Counted from the first letter of the stretch, positions 10,301-19,914 are shown. The stretch: 64,000 nucleotides of DNA from Photobacterium jeanii (GCF_001650345.1 NZ_LVHF01000029.1:434001-498000); one strand, 5' to 3'. The notes: generated by a model not told the origin, from the letters alone. Numbers and translations are program-made.

Positions 10301-10646
10301 CCCAAGCCTGCGAGACAATACTTTCTTTGGCGCGTCCACATTTATCGTCATTCCAAATATACAAGTTGTAGTCACTGTAATTAGGCTTGGCACCTTCAAC
10401 TGGCTTTTCAACTAAATACAAGACAGCTTCGTTATCACCCGCTTTAATCGGCTCATCCACCTTACCTGATGCTTTTAGTTTTGCCACAGGACCTGATGTA
10501 TCAGGGATAACGATATTAATCTTAGGTGGGTTGGTGGTATCGAAGTAAGCGTCTTTATTATTATCGCTGTCGTTGCAGCCAACCACGACTGTTGCAGATA
10601 ACAGCGGGATCATGACTTGCGCCAACTTGCTCATTGGAAATTTCAC
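7347..10646 (-). CDS. Pullulanase-type alpha-1,6-glucosidase, lipoprotein
   Basis: The 1099-residue enzyme starts best at the GTG at 10646, seven bases after AAGGA. The start yields a lipoprotein signal peptide with lipobox VVGC. After a pullulanase-associated N-terminal domain (pattern NLYIWNDDKCG) come a CBM48-like module and a GH13 barrel. GH13 signatures are DVVYNHT (region I), FRFDLMGHH with the nucleophile Asp (region II), YGEGWN with the acid Glu (region III) and SKHDNQ (region IV). The enzyme would debranch pullulan, starch or glycogen at the cell surface. No type II secretion or maltose genes are adjacent, and I see no clear MalT box upstream. Confidence 0.92.
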   Translation of the reverse strand: MKFPMSKLAQVMIPLLSATVVVGCNDSDNNKDAYFDTTNPPKINIVIPDTSGPVAKLKASGKVDEPIKAGDNEAVLYLVEKPVEGAKPNYSDYNLYIWNDDKCGRAKESIVSQAWDKPNNFPTAVDENGPYWRLPLRESRLDCMNIIVRQGANNKITDNIKFDFGQIKDRTGSITAGKSEPFDSREKAFLSLAGIAKAEAHLVDAHTLVWDGAATAKEVRLYLSLASDITPKGKDYQFDNQYIVLSSGAMSADAKKKFPALAGKTAYSIDSKINMRPIIKAELVAMAVDEKGDVIAATKVQPAGSLDNMFAANAQKAELGAMTDGSTTSFRVWSPSAQNIVAVLFNKDKKEFGRLQMRYSEASGVWSVNTDKAPAGTYYRYLVNVVHPVSSKVESYQVTDPYALSLSRNSEYSQVVDLNDPALKPDGWDSLKAPNAQDNPAKFVIYESHVRDFSALDQTVPEQDRGKFTAFTDSDSEPVKHLKALSDSGVTHLHLLPFFDIATINEDPTKVANINDPFSELCAVNKAVTTSRFSNYCVSGLTIAEVLDIERDNDTPTNPVVQELNRYVSATDSFNWGYDPFHYTVPEGSYSTNAEGTQRILETREMIKAVKENIGMNVVMDVVYNHTNAAGPTERTSVLDKIVPWYYNRLDPVTGNVMNSTCCSNTAPEHAMMAKLIKDSLVVWARDYKVDSFRFDLMGHHPLAQIKESLAAVKQVDPNTYFYGEGWNFGEVENDKLFVQATQPHLGGTGIGSFSDRLRDAVRGGGPFDDAGALRTNKGFGNGINDQTEADVVKNALHLADLTRLGMAGNLKTFSFVDSTGTKVMGKDVDYNGQAAGYADDPTEIQNYVSKHDNQTLWDNNQYKAPDATSLDTRVRMQAVSLATAMLGQGVPFTHMGSDLLRSKSMQRDSYDSGDWYNHVDFSYQDNNWNKGLPRKDKDGKNYPTIDEVLNQSGLNAQPAAEEIQQMAAYFQELASLRKAYPLLTLGKGSEVNRRVAFHNTGPKQQQGLIVMSVDNGAGAGIDLDPKKDAVVVAINASSQEKTFTLKDVKGLRVSSFHRTDLAKGAKVSGDTLTIPAWTPVVFVLPRGEQRGTGIPVKA

Positions 10647-10984
10647 GTTACATTCCTTGGTTAACATATCTGGCGCAAGAAGGTATGAAATTTCCTATTC
10701 CACAAACTGTGATGTATGCATTTTTATACAAATAATGCCTGCATTTTTTGCCTCTTTCTGGCTGTAACTCACTGTTTGTAGGGCTACTGTGAGAGTTATC
10801 AATCAACACAAAATGCCAACCAAGATCACCATTACGACATATTGAACTATTAAGCTTCCATATTAATCAGCAATGAAAACCACCAATAAAAAAGAGGTGA
10901 CGCATCACGCCACCTCTTGCCATTCACCGTAATGGGTAGAAACCCTGTTCGCTTTGGTCTTACTTCACCGCCGCGAGACTCAGA
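10647..10984. other. Intergenic region upstream of pullulanase
   Basis: The roughly 340 bases hold the pullulanase promoter region on the right side of its start and the terminator of the DUF885 gene. No additional reading frame with a ribosome site is apparent. Confidence 0.4.
10886..10918 (-). terminator. Rho-independent terminator of DUF885 gene
   Basis: An 8-bp stem, AAGAGGTG pairing with CACCTCTT around an 11-base loop, is followed on the minus strand by a run of T residues. It lies about 65 bases after the stop of the DUF885 lipoprotein gene. Confidence 0.85.
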
Positions 10985-13036
10985 TTATTTTTTCGTTTTA
11001 ATCCAGTTGGTAATACTTGTTTCTACCACTTCCATTGGTTGATCACCGTATTTAAGTAGTTGGTCGTGGAATTCAACCCAATCAAACTTATCACCCAGTT
11101 CAGCCTTGGCTTTATCAAGCATTTCTTTAATCACCAAGAAACCAGATTTGTAAGATACTGCCTGACCAACATACGCCGCATAACGGAAGCTTTCAGATGC
11201 AATATCACCATCACCCAAGGCCGAGTTTGCATTCATGTAATCACGCGCTTTTTGAATGCTCCAACCTTTGGCATGAATACCGGTATCAACCGCCAAGCGC
11301 ATGTTACGCAGTTGCGCTTCGTTCAAGCTACCAAAGTATTGCAGTGCATTACACTCTGCTGCATCTTTGTAGATACCACCTTGGAAGGTCGTGTAATCCA
11401 CATCCGATTTACACATACCAGTGCCGTTTTTGAACGTTGGTTTACCGTCAGCATCAAGCTCACCGTAAATACCCATTTCTAAACCAAGCCATTCGGTGTA
11501 TAGCGCCCAGCCTTCTGCATAAGAGGTATACCAAACATTCTTGATGTAATCTGGTTTTGCTTGTGGCGGATACTCTAGCGAGTAAGCATTTTGGAAGTGG
11601 TGACCTGGTGCTGCTTCGTGCAACAACAAGGTTGATACGTTCCATTTCTGGAGACTGTAATTAGGGTTGGTATTTAAGTTAAACGATGTTTTGCTACCAC
11701 TGTAAGATGCAACGCCATCGTACAACTCACGCTCTGCCGCAATAGGTACAATTTTGTAGTCTGTCTTGATTGGCTTAAAGTATTTCACCACCACATTGTT
11801 AGCGTCGTTTTTGAACTTGTAGTAATCGGTTAACGCAGCTTCACAAGCGGTTTGAGAGGATGCCACTTTACAGGTATCTGCATACGTTGTGCCGCTAACT
11901 TTTTGACCATCGCGACCATAGAAGAAGGCTTCTGAGTTGAGGTACTCAAAGAAGTTATCTAGGTTGACGCTCTTATCTGGATTGATAATCAGGTAGCTCT
12001 TGGTTTGTGGAGCGCCACTCGCATCTTTCCATTCTGCAGTTAAGCTCTCAGAATCTCGATTTTCCGCCATAAAGCGCGCAACACGTTCCATTTCCGCTTT
12101 CGCATCAGCGACTAGATCTTCACCTAATTTATGTAATTCGTCTGCTGATTTACCTGTGGTACTGTTACGATCCAATTGCCACTGATACCAAGCTTTGCCG
12201 TTTGGTAAGTCTCCCCAGCCGATATTCGCATCGTTAATACTACCGTCAGTACCAGAGCCACGCGCAGCGCCTTTATAAGCACCATCTAGGTAAGCCACGA
12301 TAGATTGGCTTGCGGCTAATGCTTCATCGACCGCTTGCTCATATTGCAGTGCCAGTAACTGATCGTCTTTATTGCTTGTTTGAGTAACCAATGATTTAAG
12401 GTGAGTTAACCCTTTTTTCAAGATTGCATCGTCAGCATCTTTAATTAATTCGGCTGAACTATCGACGTAGCGCTTAATTAATACTTTTGGCAATTGAATG
12501 TTTTCAATCTGACCTTTCATATATTGGTCATGCAGAGTCGTCACCCAACGCGTGTAGTCTTGCACAACAGCTAAATGATCTTTGTACTCTTTGATCGAGT
12601 CTAATGCTTTACCTGCGTACTCAGCATTACTTTCAATGTAATTATAGAAATGGGTACTTGGAATATTAAAAGTACCAAAGCGTTGGTTAGGTAAATCACC
12701 ACCACGAATCGCTAAATCACGGTCAAATTTGAAGGTGTCGTAGTAGATCTTATCTTCATCGGAGAGCAAGCTGCGGTCGATTTTTTCGAGATCCGCAAGA
12801 GATTGACGATCTAGCTCTTGACGAGATTTTGCCATTTGATCAGTCACTTGACCAAAGCTGGTATCATCAAGAGTCTTCATTTGCTCTTGATAGCCGTCAA
12901 ATACTTTTTGCATGGCAACTTTTGCTTCTTTACCAGAAGTGTCGTTGCTTGATGAGTCATCATTACAACCAGCTAATGCCAATGCTGCAATAACAGACGC
13001 GGTAACCACCGATAAGCGAGGGTAGCTCTTTTTCAT
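10985..13036 (-). CDS. DUF885 family lipoprotein (putative metallopeptidase)
   Basis: The 683-residue protein begins with a lipoprotein signal, lipobox ALAGC near residue 24, then a Ser/Asp/Asn-rich linker. It matches the DUF885 family in length and carries the family hallmark HEAAPGHHFQ, a HExxPGHH zinc-type motif near residue 475, plus an ARDYMN segment towards the C-terminus. DUF885 proteins are regarded as metallopeptidase-like, but substrates are poorly defined. It appears to be a single-gene unit with its own terminator. The predicted location is the periplasmic face of a membrane. Confidence 0.85.
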   Translation of the reverse strand: MKKSYPRLSVVTASVIAALALAGCNDDSSSNDTSGKEAKVAMQKVFDGYQEQMKTLDDTSFGQVTDQMAKSRQELDRQSLADLEKIDRSLLSDEDKIYYDTFKFDRDLAIRGGDLPNQRFGTFNIPSTHFYNYIESNAEYAGKALDSIKEYKDHLAVVQDYTRWVTTLHDQYMKGQIENIQLPKVLIKRYVDSSAELIKDADDAILKKGLTHLKSLVTQTSNKDDQLLALQYEQAVDEALAASQSIVAYLDGAYKGAARGSGTDGSINDANIGWGDLPNGKAWYQWQLDRNSTTGKSADELHKLGEDLVADAKAEMERVARFMAENRDSESLTAEWKDASGAPQTKSYLIINPDKSVNLDNFFEYLNSEAFFYGRDGQKVSGTTYADTCKVASSQTACEAALTDYYKFKNDANNVVVKYFKPIKTDYKIVPIAAERELYDGVASYSGSKTSFNLNTNPNYSLQKWNVSTLLLHEAAPGHHFQNAYSLEYPPQAKPDYIKNVWYTSYAEGWALYTEWLGLEMGIYGELDADGKPTFKNGTGMCKSDVDYTTFQGGIYKDAAECNALQYFGSLNEAQLRNMRLAVDTGIHAKGWSIQKARDYMNANSALGDGDIASESFRYAAYVGQAVSYKSGFLVIKEMLDKAKAELGDKFDWVEFHDQLLKYGDQPMEVVETSITNWIKTKK

Positions 13037-13515
13037 GACTATTCCTTATTGTCTTTATGATCGTATCTAACCAGAGATCTTCGGTACAAAAGGAATCGTA
13101 AAAGATGTGAATTATTTATTTCGTGAATCAATTCACAGTGACCTATTAGTAAATATCTACCCTATTTCAGAATATTCCGACTTACGCCTAAATATTCTTT
13201 CATTTCATATTTCTCTGTTTATTCATCACAATATCTGAATATTGTTGCAATTTTATTGAATTTGAATCAACAATAATTAATCACGTTTTTTTGACATTAT
13301 TAAACCAAGTTCTCAACTTGTTATTAAACTGTGATGTAAAGCGTCATATTCATGCATCAAGATGAATAAGCGCAACGTTTTGCGTATGAATTTATAATGA
13401 CTTTTACGCATACTTTGTATTTTATAAGTTATGCACTATTTGCTGGTTATAAAGAATAGAGCTACAACAAATGAGAGATTTAACTAACTGCTACCCTATT
13501 CACAGTAAAATAAAA
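13037..13515. other. AT-rich intergenic region
   Basis: About 480 strongly AT-rich bases lie between the DUF885 start and the terminator of the small gene at 13569. They presumably contain the DUF885 promoter. I see no supported gene. Confidence 0.4.
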
Positions 13516-13543
13516 TGAAAAAAGGCCGCTACTGCGACCTTTC
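13516..13543 (-). terminator. Terminator of the 27-residue gene
   Basis: On the minus strand, AAAGGTCGC-AGTA-GCGGCCTTT forms a 9-bp stem with one G-T pair, followed by TTTC. It lies about 26 bases past the stop of the small gene at 13569-13652. Confidence 0.85.
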
Positions 13544-13568
13544 AAAGTATTCAACTTTTCGATGAGGA

Positions 13569-13652
13569 TTAAGCGAAAATAGCAATAGGTGCAACCATGC
13601 TTAGTACTAATGCAAAACCCACATAAAACATAAAAACAGACTTAAAGCTCAT
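13569..13652 (-). CDS. Small single-pass membrane protein (27 aa)
   Basis: The frame encodes MSFKSVFMFYVGFALVLSMV followed by APIAIFA. A strong ribosome site AAGGGAAGG lies just before the ATG, and a textbook terminator sits about 26 bases after the stop. The protein is one hydrophobic helix with a short positively charged N-terminus, as in the many bacterial small inner-membrane proteins that modulate larger complexes. I do not recognise the family. The ribosome site, terminator and codon pattern together make it a believable gene despite its length. Confidence 0.7.
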   Translation of the reverse strand: MSFKSVFMFYVGFALVLSMVAPIAIFA

Positions 13653-13932
13653 AACCTTCCCTTTTGATGACTTAAACCAATAAAGCGCTTTTTATCGCGA
13701 GTACGACTCACCATTAGCGTTGTTGCTTTTATCGATTAAAATTGCATTTCAGATGCAATATACATTACCTCTGGTCCCTCTTCAAATAAGTTGCATAAAA
13801 AAAGCAACTTAACTCATCCAATAAGTGTGTCTAAATGTAAATAACGTAAACAATAATGATTCTCATTGAGTTTGCATGTAAAAATGCGCGCTCAATCGAC
13901 TATAACAACATACGAACCATTACTAATTACAC
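13653..13932. other. Divergent regulatory region with two hairpins
   Basis: The 280 bases between the small membrane-protein gene (leftward) and the TonB receptor (rightward) contain two short perfect hairpins. One is ATTGCAT/ATGCAAT at 13741-13759 and the other AAGTTGC/GCAACTT at 13788-13810. A Fur-like box follows at 13852. Confidence 0.5.
13852..13870 (+). promoter_or_regulatory. Putative Fur box
   Basis: AATAATGATTCTCATTGAG matches 13 of the 19 positions of the consensus GATAATGATAATCATTATC. It lies about 60 bases before the TonB receptor start, where Fur would block transcription when iron is replete. Confidence 0.75.
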
Positions 13933-15993
13933 ATGAAAATTAAAGCCTTATCGTTGGCCATTGCTGCCACACTAGCCTCAACAGCTGCTTTCGCTGCTGA
14001 CACTCAAAAAGAAGAAACCATTGTTGTTACGGGTACAGCCCTTGACAGCCACATCCAAACGTCAATCAACGACGAAACACTTGAGCAAAAACAAGCATCT
14101 GATATTAAAGACATTCTTAATACGATGCCGAGTGTAACCGTAGACGGTAACGCACGTTACTCTCGTAAAGTGTTTGTTCGTGGTATGGAAGATAAATACG
14201 CGGTTGTGACTATTGATGGTGCTCGTCAAGAAGGTCAGCTTTTCCACCACACAGGCGATCAAACCATTGATCCTGAGCTGTTGAAAATTGCTGAAATCGA
14301 GCTTGGTCCTAACTCTGCGCTTAGTGGCTCTGGTGTAGTAAATGGTTCGTTCCGTTATGAAACAAAAGATCCTGAAGATCTACTGAAAGAAGGCGAACGT
14401 TTTGGTGCGCGTGTTAAAACAAGCTACCAAAGTGCTTACGAACGTAAAGGTGTGAATGTTTCTGTTTACACTAAAATCAACGACCAATGGCAATTCATGG
14501 GTATTGGTAACTGGTCTGAAGATGGCGATCTTTACATTCCAGACCACGATGCTGTGACCTCTAAACAAGGTACGTTGAAATCGGGTATGGCAAAAGTTGT
14601 ATTCATGCCAAACGATGATAACGAATTTAAGTTGAGCGTAAACCACTACCAAGACGGTGGTAAGCGTCAACTTTCTGGTGAGAAAAATGGCGGTCTTTAC
14701 GCCCACGATGAGCACAACTACAACGCAATCAGCCGTGACACCGTTACCTTCCAGCACCACTACGATGCAGGTAGCGATCTCGTTAACCTGAAAACCCAGC
14801 TTTACTACAACCGTCAATACCTAAATCGTGACCAGCAACAAGACTCGGTATGGGATCGCGACAGCAATGGTAACTGGATTGAAGACGGTAAAGTTAACAT
14901 TCCTAAACGTGAGTACAACGTAACAACTGTAGGTGGTGATATTCGTAACATCACTTGGGTTGGTGAGCACGAGCTAACTTACGGTTACGAAGCCTACCAC
15001 GCAAAACAGTGGATTGACGCCGAAGACGGCACAATCATTTCAGGCTCGCGCAAAGGCGAAACTGAAAAGTACGCGATGGACGGTGGCACAGTAACGGCGC
15101 ACGGTTTGTACATCCAAGACATGTTTGAACTAGACCAATTCCGCTTTACTACGGGTCTACGTTACGACATGCATAAGCTAGGTGGCGTATTTAAAGGTTC
15201 TTTCAGCCAGCTATCGCCTAAGTTCAAAGGTGAATACCAAGCGACTGACGAGCTGAAATTCCGTGTAGGTTACGGCCGTATCTTTAAAGGTGCTTCACTA
15301 CCTGAAGCGCTAACTATGAAGCCAGCAAACAAAGTAAACCAGTCTGACACTAAAGCGATGACAGGTCACAACTACGAAGCGGGCTTCGACTACGACCTAA
15401 CTAACCTGCTAGCGAGCGATAACGCGATCATTGGTTTCACAGGTTACCGTTACAACGTCGATAACCAAATGCACCCAACCAAAAACAACAGCACGCTATC
15501 AAATCAAAACGATGTGCAGGTTTGGGGTACAGAGACCGTATTCACTTACACGCTGAGCGACTTCGACCTATACGCGAACCACTCTTACTCTAAAGGTGAG
15601 CAAACTAACCTGAAAACTGGCGTTAAGAGCCACATGAATAAGACGGGGATTCATAACTTCAAAGCGGGTGTGAAATACCACCTAGACGAAGATATCGTAT
15701 TCGGTTGGGATGCACGCTACGTACCAAGCAACAGCTACACAGACAAGAGCTTGGATAAGAAAGGTAAGCTAGTAGAAGAGAAAATCGAGCGTAAAGGCTT
15801 CTCGACTCACAACCTATGGGCGGCATACAACCCATCGTTCGCGAAAGACCTAACACTGAACCTAGCAGTAGATAACCTATTTAACGAGAAATACGCCGAG
15901 CACACTGGCTTTGGTATCTCTTGGGGTTCAGAGAAGTACACCAGCTACGAAGCTGGTCGTAACTTCAAAGCTTCTCTAGCGTACACATTCTAA
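13933..15993 (+). CDS. TonB-dependent outer-membrane receptor, iron-regulated
   Basis: The 686-residue protein has a signal peptide ending AFAA, then a TonB box (EETIVVTG, residues 27-34), a plug domain with VFVRGMEDKYAVVTIDGARQ, and a 22-strand-type barrel ending in an aromatic residue (SLAYTF). Plug details such as TIDPELLKIAEIELGPNSAL resemble heme/hemoglobin receptors. However, the FRAP motif of classical heme receptors is replaced by FKGASLPEAL, and I see no NPNL box. The ligand could therefore be heme, a siderophore or another iron complex. A Fur box lies upstream. No TonB/ExbBD or ABC permease genes are adjacent. Confidence 0.85.
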   Translation: MKIKALSLAIAATLASTAAFAADTQKEETIVVTGTALDSHIQTSINDETLEQKQASDIKDILNTMPSVTVDGNARYSRKVFVRGMEDKYAVVTIDGARQEGQLFHHTGDQTIDPELLKIAEIELGPNSALSGSGVVNGSFRYETKDPEDLLKEGERFGARVKTSYQSAYERKGVNVSVYTKINDQWQFMGIGNWSEDGDLYIPDHDAVTSKQGTLKSGMAKVVFMPNDDNEFKLSVNHYQDGGKRQLSGEKNGGLYAHDEHNYNAISRDTVTFQHHYDAGSDLVNLKTQLYYNRQYLNRDQQQDSVWDRDSNGNWIEDGKVNIPKREYNVTTVGGDIRNITWVGEHELTYGYEAYHAKQWIDAEDGTIISGSRKGETEKYAMDGGTVTAHGLYIQDMFELDQFRFTTGLRYDMHKLGGVFKGSFSQLSPKFKGEYQATDELKFRVGYGRIFKGASLPEALTMKPANKVNQSDTKAMTGHNYEAGFDYDLTNLLASDNAIIGFTGYRYNVDNQMHPTKNNSTLSNQNDVQVWGTETVFTYTLSDFDLYANHSYSKGEQTNLKTGVKSHMNKTGIHNFKAGVKYHLDEDIVFGWDARYVPSNSYTDKSLDKKGKLVEEKIERKGFSTHNLWAAYNPSFAKDLTLNLAVDNLFNEKYAEHTGFGISWGSEKYTSYEAGRNFKASLAYTF

Positions 15994-16053
15994 TCCTAAT
16001 CGGTTTGATAAGGACGTCAATCCACTGCAACTAGCGTTTGGCGCTAATAAGAA

Positions 16054-16076
16054 AAACGGCCCATCACGGGCCGTTT
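16054..16076. terminator. Bidirectional terminator
   Basis: A 9-bp GC-rich stem, AAACGGCCC-ATCAC-GGGCCGTTT, sits between the converging TonB receptor and chemoreceptor genes. Confidence 0.9.
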
Positions 16077-16108
16077 ATTTGTTTTATGAGTCATTAAAAG
16101 CGAACAGG

Positions 16109-18106
16109 TTAGGACACTCTAAACACTTGTGTTTTAGTTAGTAGCTCAGCCATTTGCGCTTCTAACCCTCGCATTTCCTCGTTGATTTCATTGACTAATG
16201 CTCCTGATGCATTGGCAAGCTCCAGCAGTTCATCAACATCGGTATCCACTACCTTGGCAGTATCTGACTGTTGCTCTGTTGCTTGAGCGATATTGGCGTT
16301 ATGGCCGCTGATATCATCAACCAAAATATGAAGCTGATCGATAGACTGCTTAGTTTCGCTAACGACATCGCGAGTTTTTAAACTGAAGTCTTTGCTGTGC
16401 TGCATATTTTCAAATGATGCGGTCGCATTGGTGCAGATTTCATCAAGCAAACGACGGATATCTTCTGTCGATTGCTTACTACGCCCAGCCAATGTACGTA
16501 CTTCATCAGCCACCACCGCAAAGCCTCGTCCTTGCTCACCTGCGCGGGCAGCTTCAATCGCGGCATTCAACGCCAGCAAGTTAGTTTGCTCTGAAATCGC
16601 ATTAATGCTGTCGAGAATGGTCGATACATTTTGTGTTTGTTGCTCTAAGGTTTGCAGGTGCAGGTAAGTTTTATCAATGTCTTCAATCAACTCATTCACA
16701 GCATTAAACGAAGAGTCGCTCTGTTGGTGGCTGGCTTGCGCATGACGACGAGCATCATCAGCACTTTGCTGCGCTTCAACTGTGGTACTCGCCACTTGCG
16801 AGCTGGTCTGTGCCATCTCAGTCATCGCTGTCGCTATATTTTCACAGCGACGCTGCGTTCGCTCACTGGCGCTACTTGCTTGTTCAGCCGACTGAGTCAC
16901 CATTTGCAGGCTTGCTTGGGTCGTATTAGCAAGCACAGTAACTCCATTGATGATTTTCGCCATGTCGCGAATAAGCCCATCAACACTCTCACAAATTTCA
17001 CCAATTTCGTCTTGATGATCATCGCTAAGACGAATGGTGAGATCGTTCTGGCTCGTCATCTGATCGAGCTTTTGCGTCACATTCTTCACGCGGCGTTTCA
17101 TCGTACGCACATAAATGCTGGTCATCACCATGATAGGCAGCACAATCAGCAGCAACCCAAGTAGGATGAACAATTTAGCCTGTTGCGCTTGCGCTAAATT
17201 ACGATCCGAAATTTGTAAAAGTTGAGAGCTCACCTGATCACGAATCGCCTTGACCATACCAATACGATCGGTGGCTAACTTGAACCAAGTGGTCGCTTGA
17301 GGGCCTTTAATCGCATCTAGGTTCTGGCCTTGCGCTAAAAACTGCGATTGAATTTGATCCACTTGCTGCCAAATACTCGCGCCCTTAGCCTTGGTTAATG
17401 CATTGAGGTTATCGCCTTCGAACAACAGCTCCGCCTGACGCAATGCATAATCGCCTTGCGCTAAGTAATTGCTAATTTGCCCATAACGCATCGCATCGGT
17501 TTTCCCTGCCGCAAATACGCCATTTAACGCACCACGTGATTTACCCGCCTCTTCTTTAATGATGAGCAAGGACAGCAAACCAATACTACTGCGCTTGATC
17601 TCGGCATCATCGAGCTGAGAAATCACAAGACGTACGTTATCGATCGCAAGCTGATTAAGGTTGGAGTAATAAGCAAAAGGTGAGTTTCTAATATTCAGCT
17701 GATCGACTTGATTACGAATCGACGATTTTTGGCTTAATTCAGCTAACACATCACGGCTAATTGCCGCGACATCACTTGGATTAAGGAATTGTGGTGAAAA
17801 ATCACGCAACGCTTGTTCAGCAGCATCCGCCTTCAATCTTTGTTGTTTTAATTGTGCAACCTGCGAACCCTGCCCTTTACTAGCGAGAACGCCCGCCGTG
17901 AGACCACGCTCAACAGCAAAATTATGCGCTACATCATCATAAAGATTGATTAGGGTTATCGCTTCGCGTGTTACCGCTGCGTTATCGCTTTTGGTCTGAG
18001 CCAAGGAAAATTGGTTAGCTAGTAGCACTAGCACCAGCAAAAGTGGGATACCGGAAATTAACACCAACGCATGGCTTAACCGGATAGACGCCAACTTTCT
18101 TAACAT
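16109..18106 (-). CDS. Methyl-accepting chemotaxis protein with NIT sensor domain
   Basis: The 665-residue chemoreceptor has a first membrane helix at about residues 13-31, a periplasmic NIT-type sensor (pattern [14 protein letters not shown]) and a second helix around residues 310-335. A HAMP linker and a cytoplasmic signalling domain follow, the latter with the highly conserved tip [20 protein letters not shown] and [16 protein letters not shown] domains are predicted to sense nitrate or nitrite. No C-terminal methyltransferase-docking pentapeptide is visible. The CheV gene is divergent and 566 bases away, so the two may work together. Confidence 0.9.
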   Translation of the reverse strand: MLRKLASIRLSHALVLISGIPLLLVLVLLANQFSLAQTKSDNAAVTREAITLINLYDDVAHNFAVERGLTAGVLASKGQGSQVAQLKQQRLKADAAEQALRDFSPQFLNPSDVAAISRDVLAELSQKSSIRNQVDQLNIRNSPFAYYSNLNQLAIDNVRLVISQLDDAEIKRSSIGLLSLLIIKEEAGKSRGALNGVFAAGKTDAMRYGQISNYLAQGDYALRQAELLFEGDNLNALTKAKGASIWQQVDQIQSQFLAQGQNLDAIKGPQATTWFKLATDRIGMVKAIRDQVSSQLLQISDRNLAQAQQAKLFILLGLLLIVLPIMVMTSIYVRTMKRRVKNVTQKLDQMTSQNDLTIRLSDDHQDEIGEICESVDGLIRDMAKIINGVTVLANTTQASLQMVTQSAEQASSASERTQRRCENIATAMTEMAQTSSQVASTTVEAQQSADDARRHAQASHQQSDSSFNAVNELIEDIDKTYLHLQTLEQQTQNVSTILDSINAISEQTNLLALNAAIEAARAGEQGRGFAVVADEVRTLAGRSKQSTEDIRRLLDEICTNATASFENMQHSKDFSLKTRDVVSETKQSIDQLHILVDDISGHNANIAQATEQQSDTAKVVDTDVDELLELANASGALVNEINEEMRGLEAQMAELLTKTQVFRVS

Positions 18107-18672
18107 GAATCATCCTTTAATATTCACACATACTCACATAAGGGAGTAATAAACACATAATGACTCATATTGTCGGATAACTATTCACAAAATGCGTGTG
18201 ATCCACGTCAACTATACGCTAAAAGAATGCAATATATTTATCAAAAATAACGGACAACTATGTTAACCGTCAGTAACTTGACCAAAGGTCATTTTTTTGA
18301 CCCAAAACACATACCACTAAATAGGTATGCAATTGAAAATTAGACTAATTATGTCTAAAGGAATGGAGTGGAAGAAAAATGTGCACAACGAAAGGTAACA
18401 AGAAAGACACAATCAATTGTATAAACCTTTCTTTTATATGATCTACTTTAAAGCAATTCACTTAATAATTGAGGCACAATGTCATTTGGTGCGCCAACAT
18501 AAACGATAACTCAGCACCAAAAACACGATTTTAGATATAAATTCACCATTTATCCTTAAAACAACACGTTACAAGCGAGATTATTACCGACCAAGATAAG
18601 GCAGTGCTCAGGCACTTATTCAGGTTGATATTTTTAGCGTGGTGAGACCATTTCAGCAGTATAGGCATAAGA
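18107..18672. other. Divergent intergenic region MCP/CheV
   Basis: This AT-rich region of 566 bases must contain the promoters of the chemoreceptor (leftward) and cheV-like gene (rightward). I looked for sigma-28 type elements and did not find a convincing TAAA/GCCGATAA pair. No gene is supported. Confidence 0.4.
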
Positions 18673-19578
18673 ATGAAAAGCAAGGCGAGTCAATCACAGG
18701 GGCTACTCCTGTTCCGATTATCACAAACACAAATGTTTGCGATGGGGACGCTCAAAGTTCAGGAAATCGTTCCTTTCACCTCGTTCACCAAAATCCCTTA
18801 TTCGCAGCAACATGTGCTTGGTGCAGTGAATATCCGTGGTACGACTATGCCTGTGATCGATATGCCTGCAGCTATCGGCTACCGACCAATCACACCGGAA
18901 GAATACCCTGATTGCAGCATTATCATTACCGATTGCAGCCGCACAACAGTTGGTTTTCTCGTTCGTGGAATTGAAAAAATCACGGCTTGCGACTGGCAAG
19001 CCATCGCACCACCACCAGAAACGTTAGGGCATAACATTTACGTGACTGGCATTACGCGTACAGAAGAACAACTTGTTCAACTGCTTGATGTTGAGCTTAT
19101 TTTGTCACACATCAATCCTGACGATCCAAATTCTCTCTACCCAACGTTGACTGATGTTGATCGCGAGAAACTAAAACCTATGCGTATTCTGCTAGTTGAT
19201 GACTCGGGTGTGGCTCGTCGTCAATTGTGTAACGCATTGGACAGCATCAATATCCCTTATTTCGTCGCCACCAATGGCAACGACGCACTCGATATTATGC
19301 AAAAATCAGCTCAAGCTAAAACGCCAGTAGATATTCTAGTAAGTGATATCGAAATGCCGGGGTTAGACGGCTACGAATTAGCATTTGAAGTGCAAAACAC
19401 GCCTCACTTAGCAAATACCTACATGATCCTACACACCTCACTATCAAGTGAGATCTGTGTTGATCGCGCACACCAAGTTGGCGCCCATGAAGCGCTAACC
19501 AAGTTTGATGCTAACGAACTCGTACACGCTATGTTACGCGGTGCCAAACAACGCCGCGAAACCGCTGTCGAAGCATAA
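18673..19578 (+). CDS. cheV: Chemotaxis protein CheV (CheW-receiver fusion)
   Basis: The 301-residue protein joins a CheW-like coupling domain (about residues 10-150, with VLGAVNIRGTTMPVIDM) to a response-regulator receiver (about 170-295). The receiver shows the acidic pair DD at 176-177, the phosphorylation site Asp225 in SDIEMPG, and Lys in LTKFDAN. CheV couples receptors to CheA and is tuned by phosphorylation. Vibrios carry several cheV paralogues, and this copy is paired with a NIT-domain receptor encoded divergently. The ATG is preceded by a weak ribosome site (ATAAGA). Confidence 0.9.
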   Translation: MKSKASQSQGLLLFRLSQTQMFAMGTLKVQEIVPFTSFTKIPYSQQHVLGAVNIRGTTMPVIDMPAAIGYRPITPEEYPDCSIIITDCSRTTVGFLVRGIEKITACDWQAIAPPPETLGHNIYVTGITRTEEQLVQLLDVELILSHINPDDPNSLYPTLTDVDREKLKPMRILLVDDSGVARRQLCNALDSINIPYFVATNGNDALDIMQKSAQAKTPVDILVSDIEMPGLDGYELAFEVQNTPHLANTYMILHTSLSSEICVDRAHQVGAHEALTKFDANELVHAMLRGAKQRRETAVEA

Positions 19579-19617
19579 TCGAAATCGCAGTCTAATCCAT
19601 TAACAACACATAAAAGC

Positions 19618-19649
19618 AAAGCCCGAATTTACACTGTAATTCGGGCTTT
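19618..19649. terminator. Bidirectional terminator after cheV
   Basis: A 12-bp stem, AAAGCCCGAATT pairing with AATTCGGGCTTT, followed by T residues, lies 40 bases after the cheV stop and just before the end of the converging small membrane-protein gene. Confidence 0.92.
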
Positions 19650-19659
19650 TTATTCTAAT

Positions 19660-19914
19660 TTATGTGTTTGGAGACTGAATCCAGTCAAGCAATTCTCTGC
19701 CATAGAAAACTTCTGTTTGCATGTGCATAAACAACATAACCAAAATGAGTATCAAATAAGCCCAATTAATTCGCCGCGACCAACGCTTCCTCTGCTCATT
19801 GCAATACAACATCAGATTAATGACCACAACGGCAACAGGGTACGTCAGTAGTAAAACAATAAACACCGCCAAATAGCTAGATATCGCCATTTGCGAGGCT
19901 ACACCTTCAGGCAT
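19660..19914 (-). CDS. Small two-helix membrane protein, unknown function
   Basis: The 84-residue protein has two predicted membrane helices, at about residues 12-36 and 49-66, separated by a very basic loop (EQRKRWSRR). This implies both ends face the periplasm. A ribosome site AAGGA stands 8 bases before the ATG. I do not recognise the family. It stands alone between the cheV terminator and the serine-hydrolase gene. Confidence 0.65.
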   Translation of the reverse strand: MPEGVASQMAISSYLAVFIVLLLTYPVAVVVINLMLYCNEQRKRWSRRINWAYLILILVMLFMHMQTEVFYGRELLDWIQSPNT

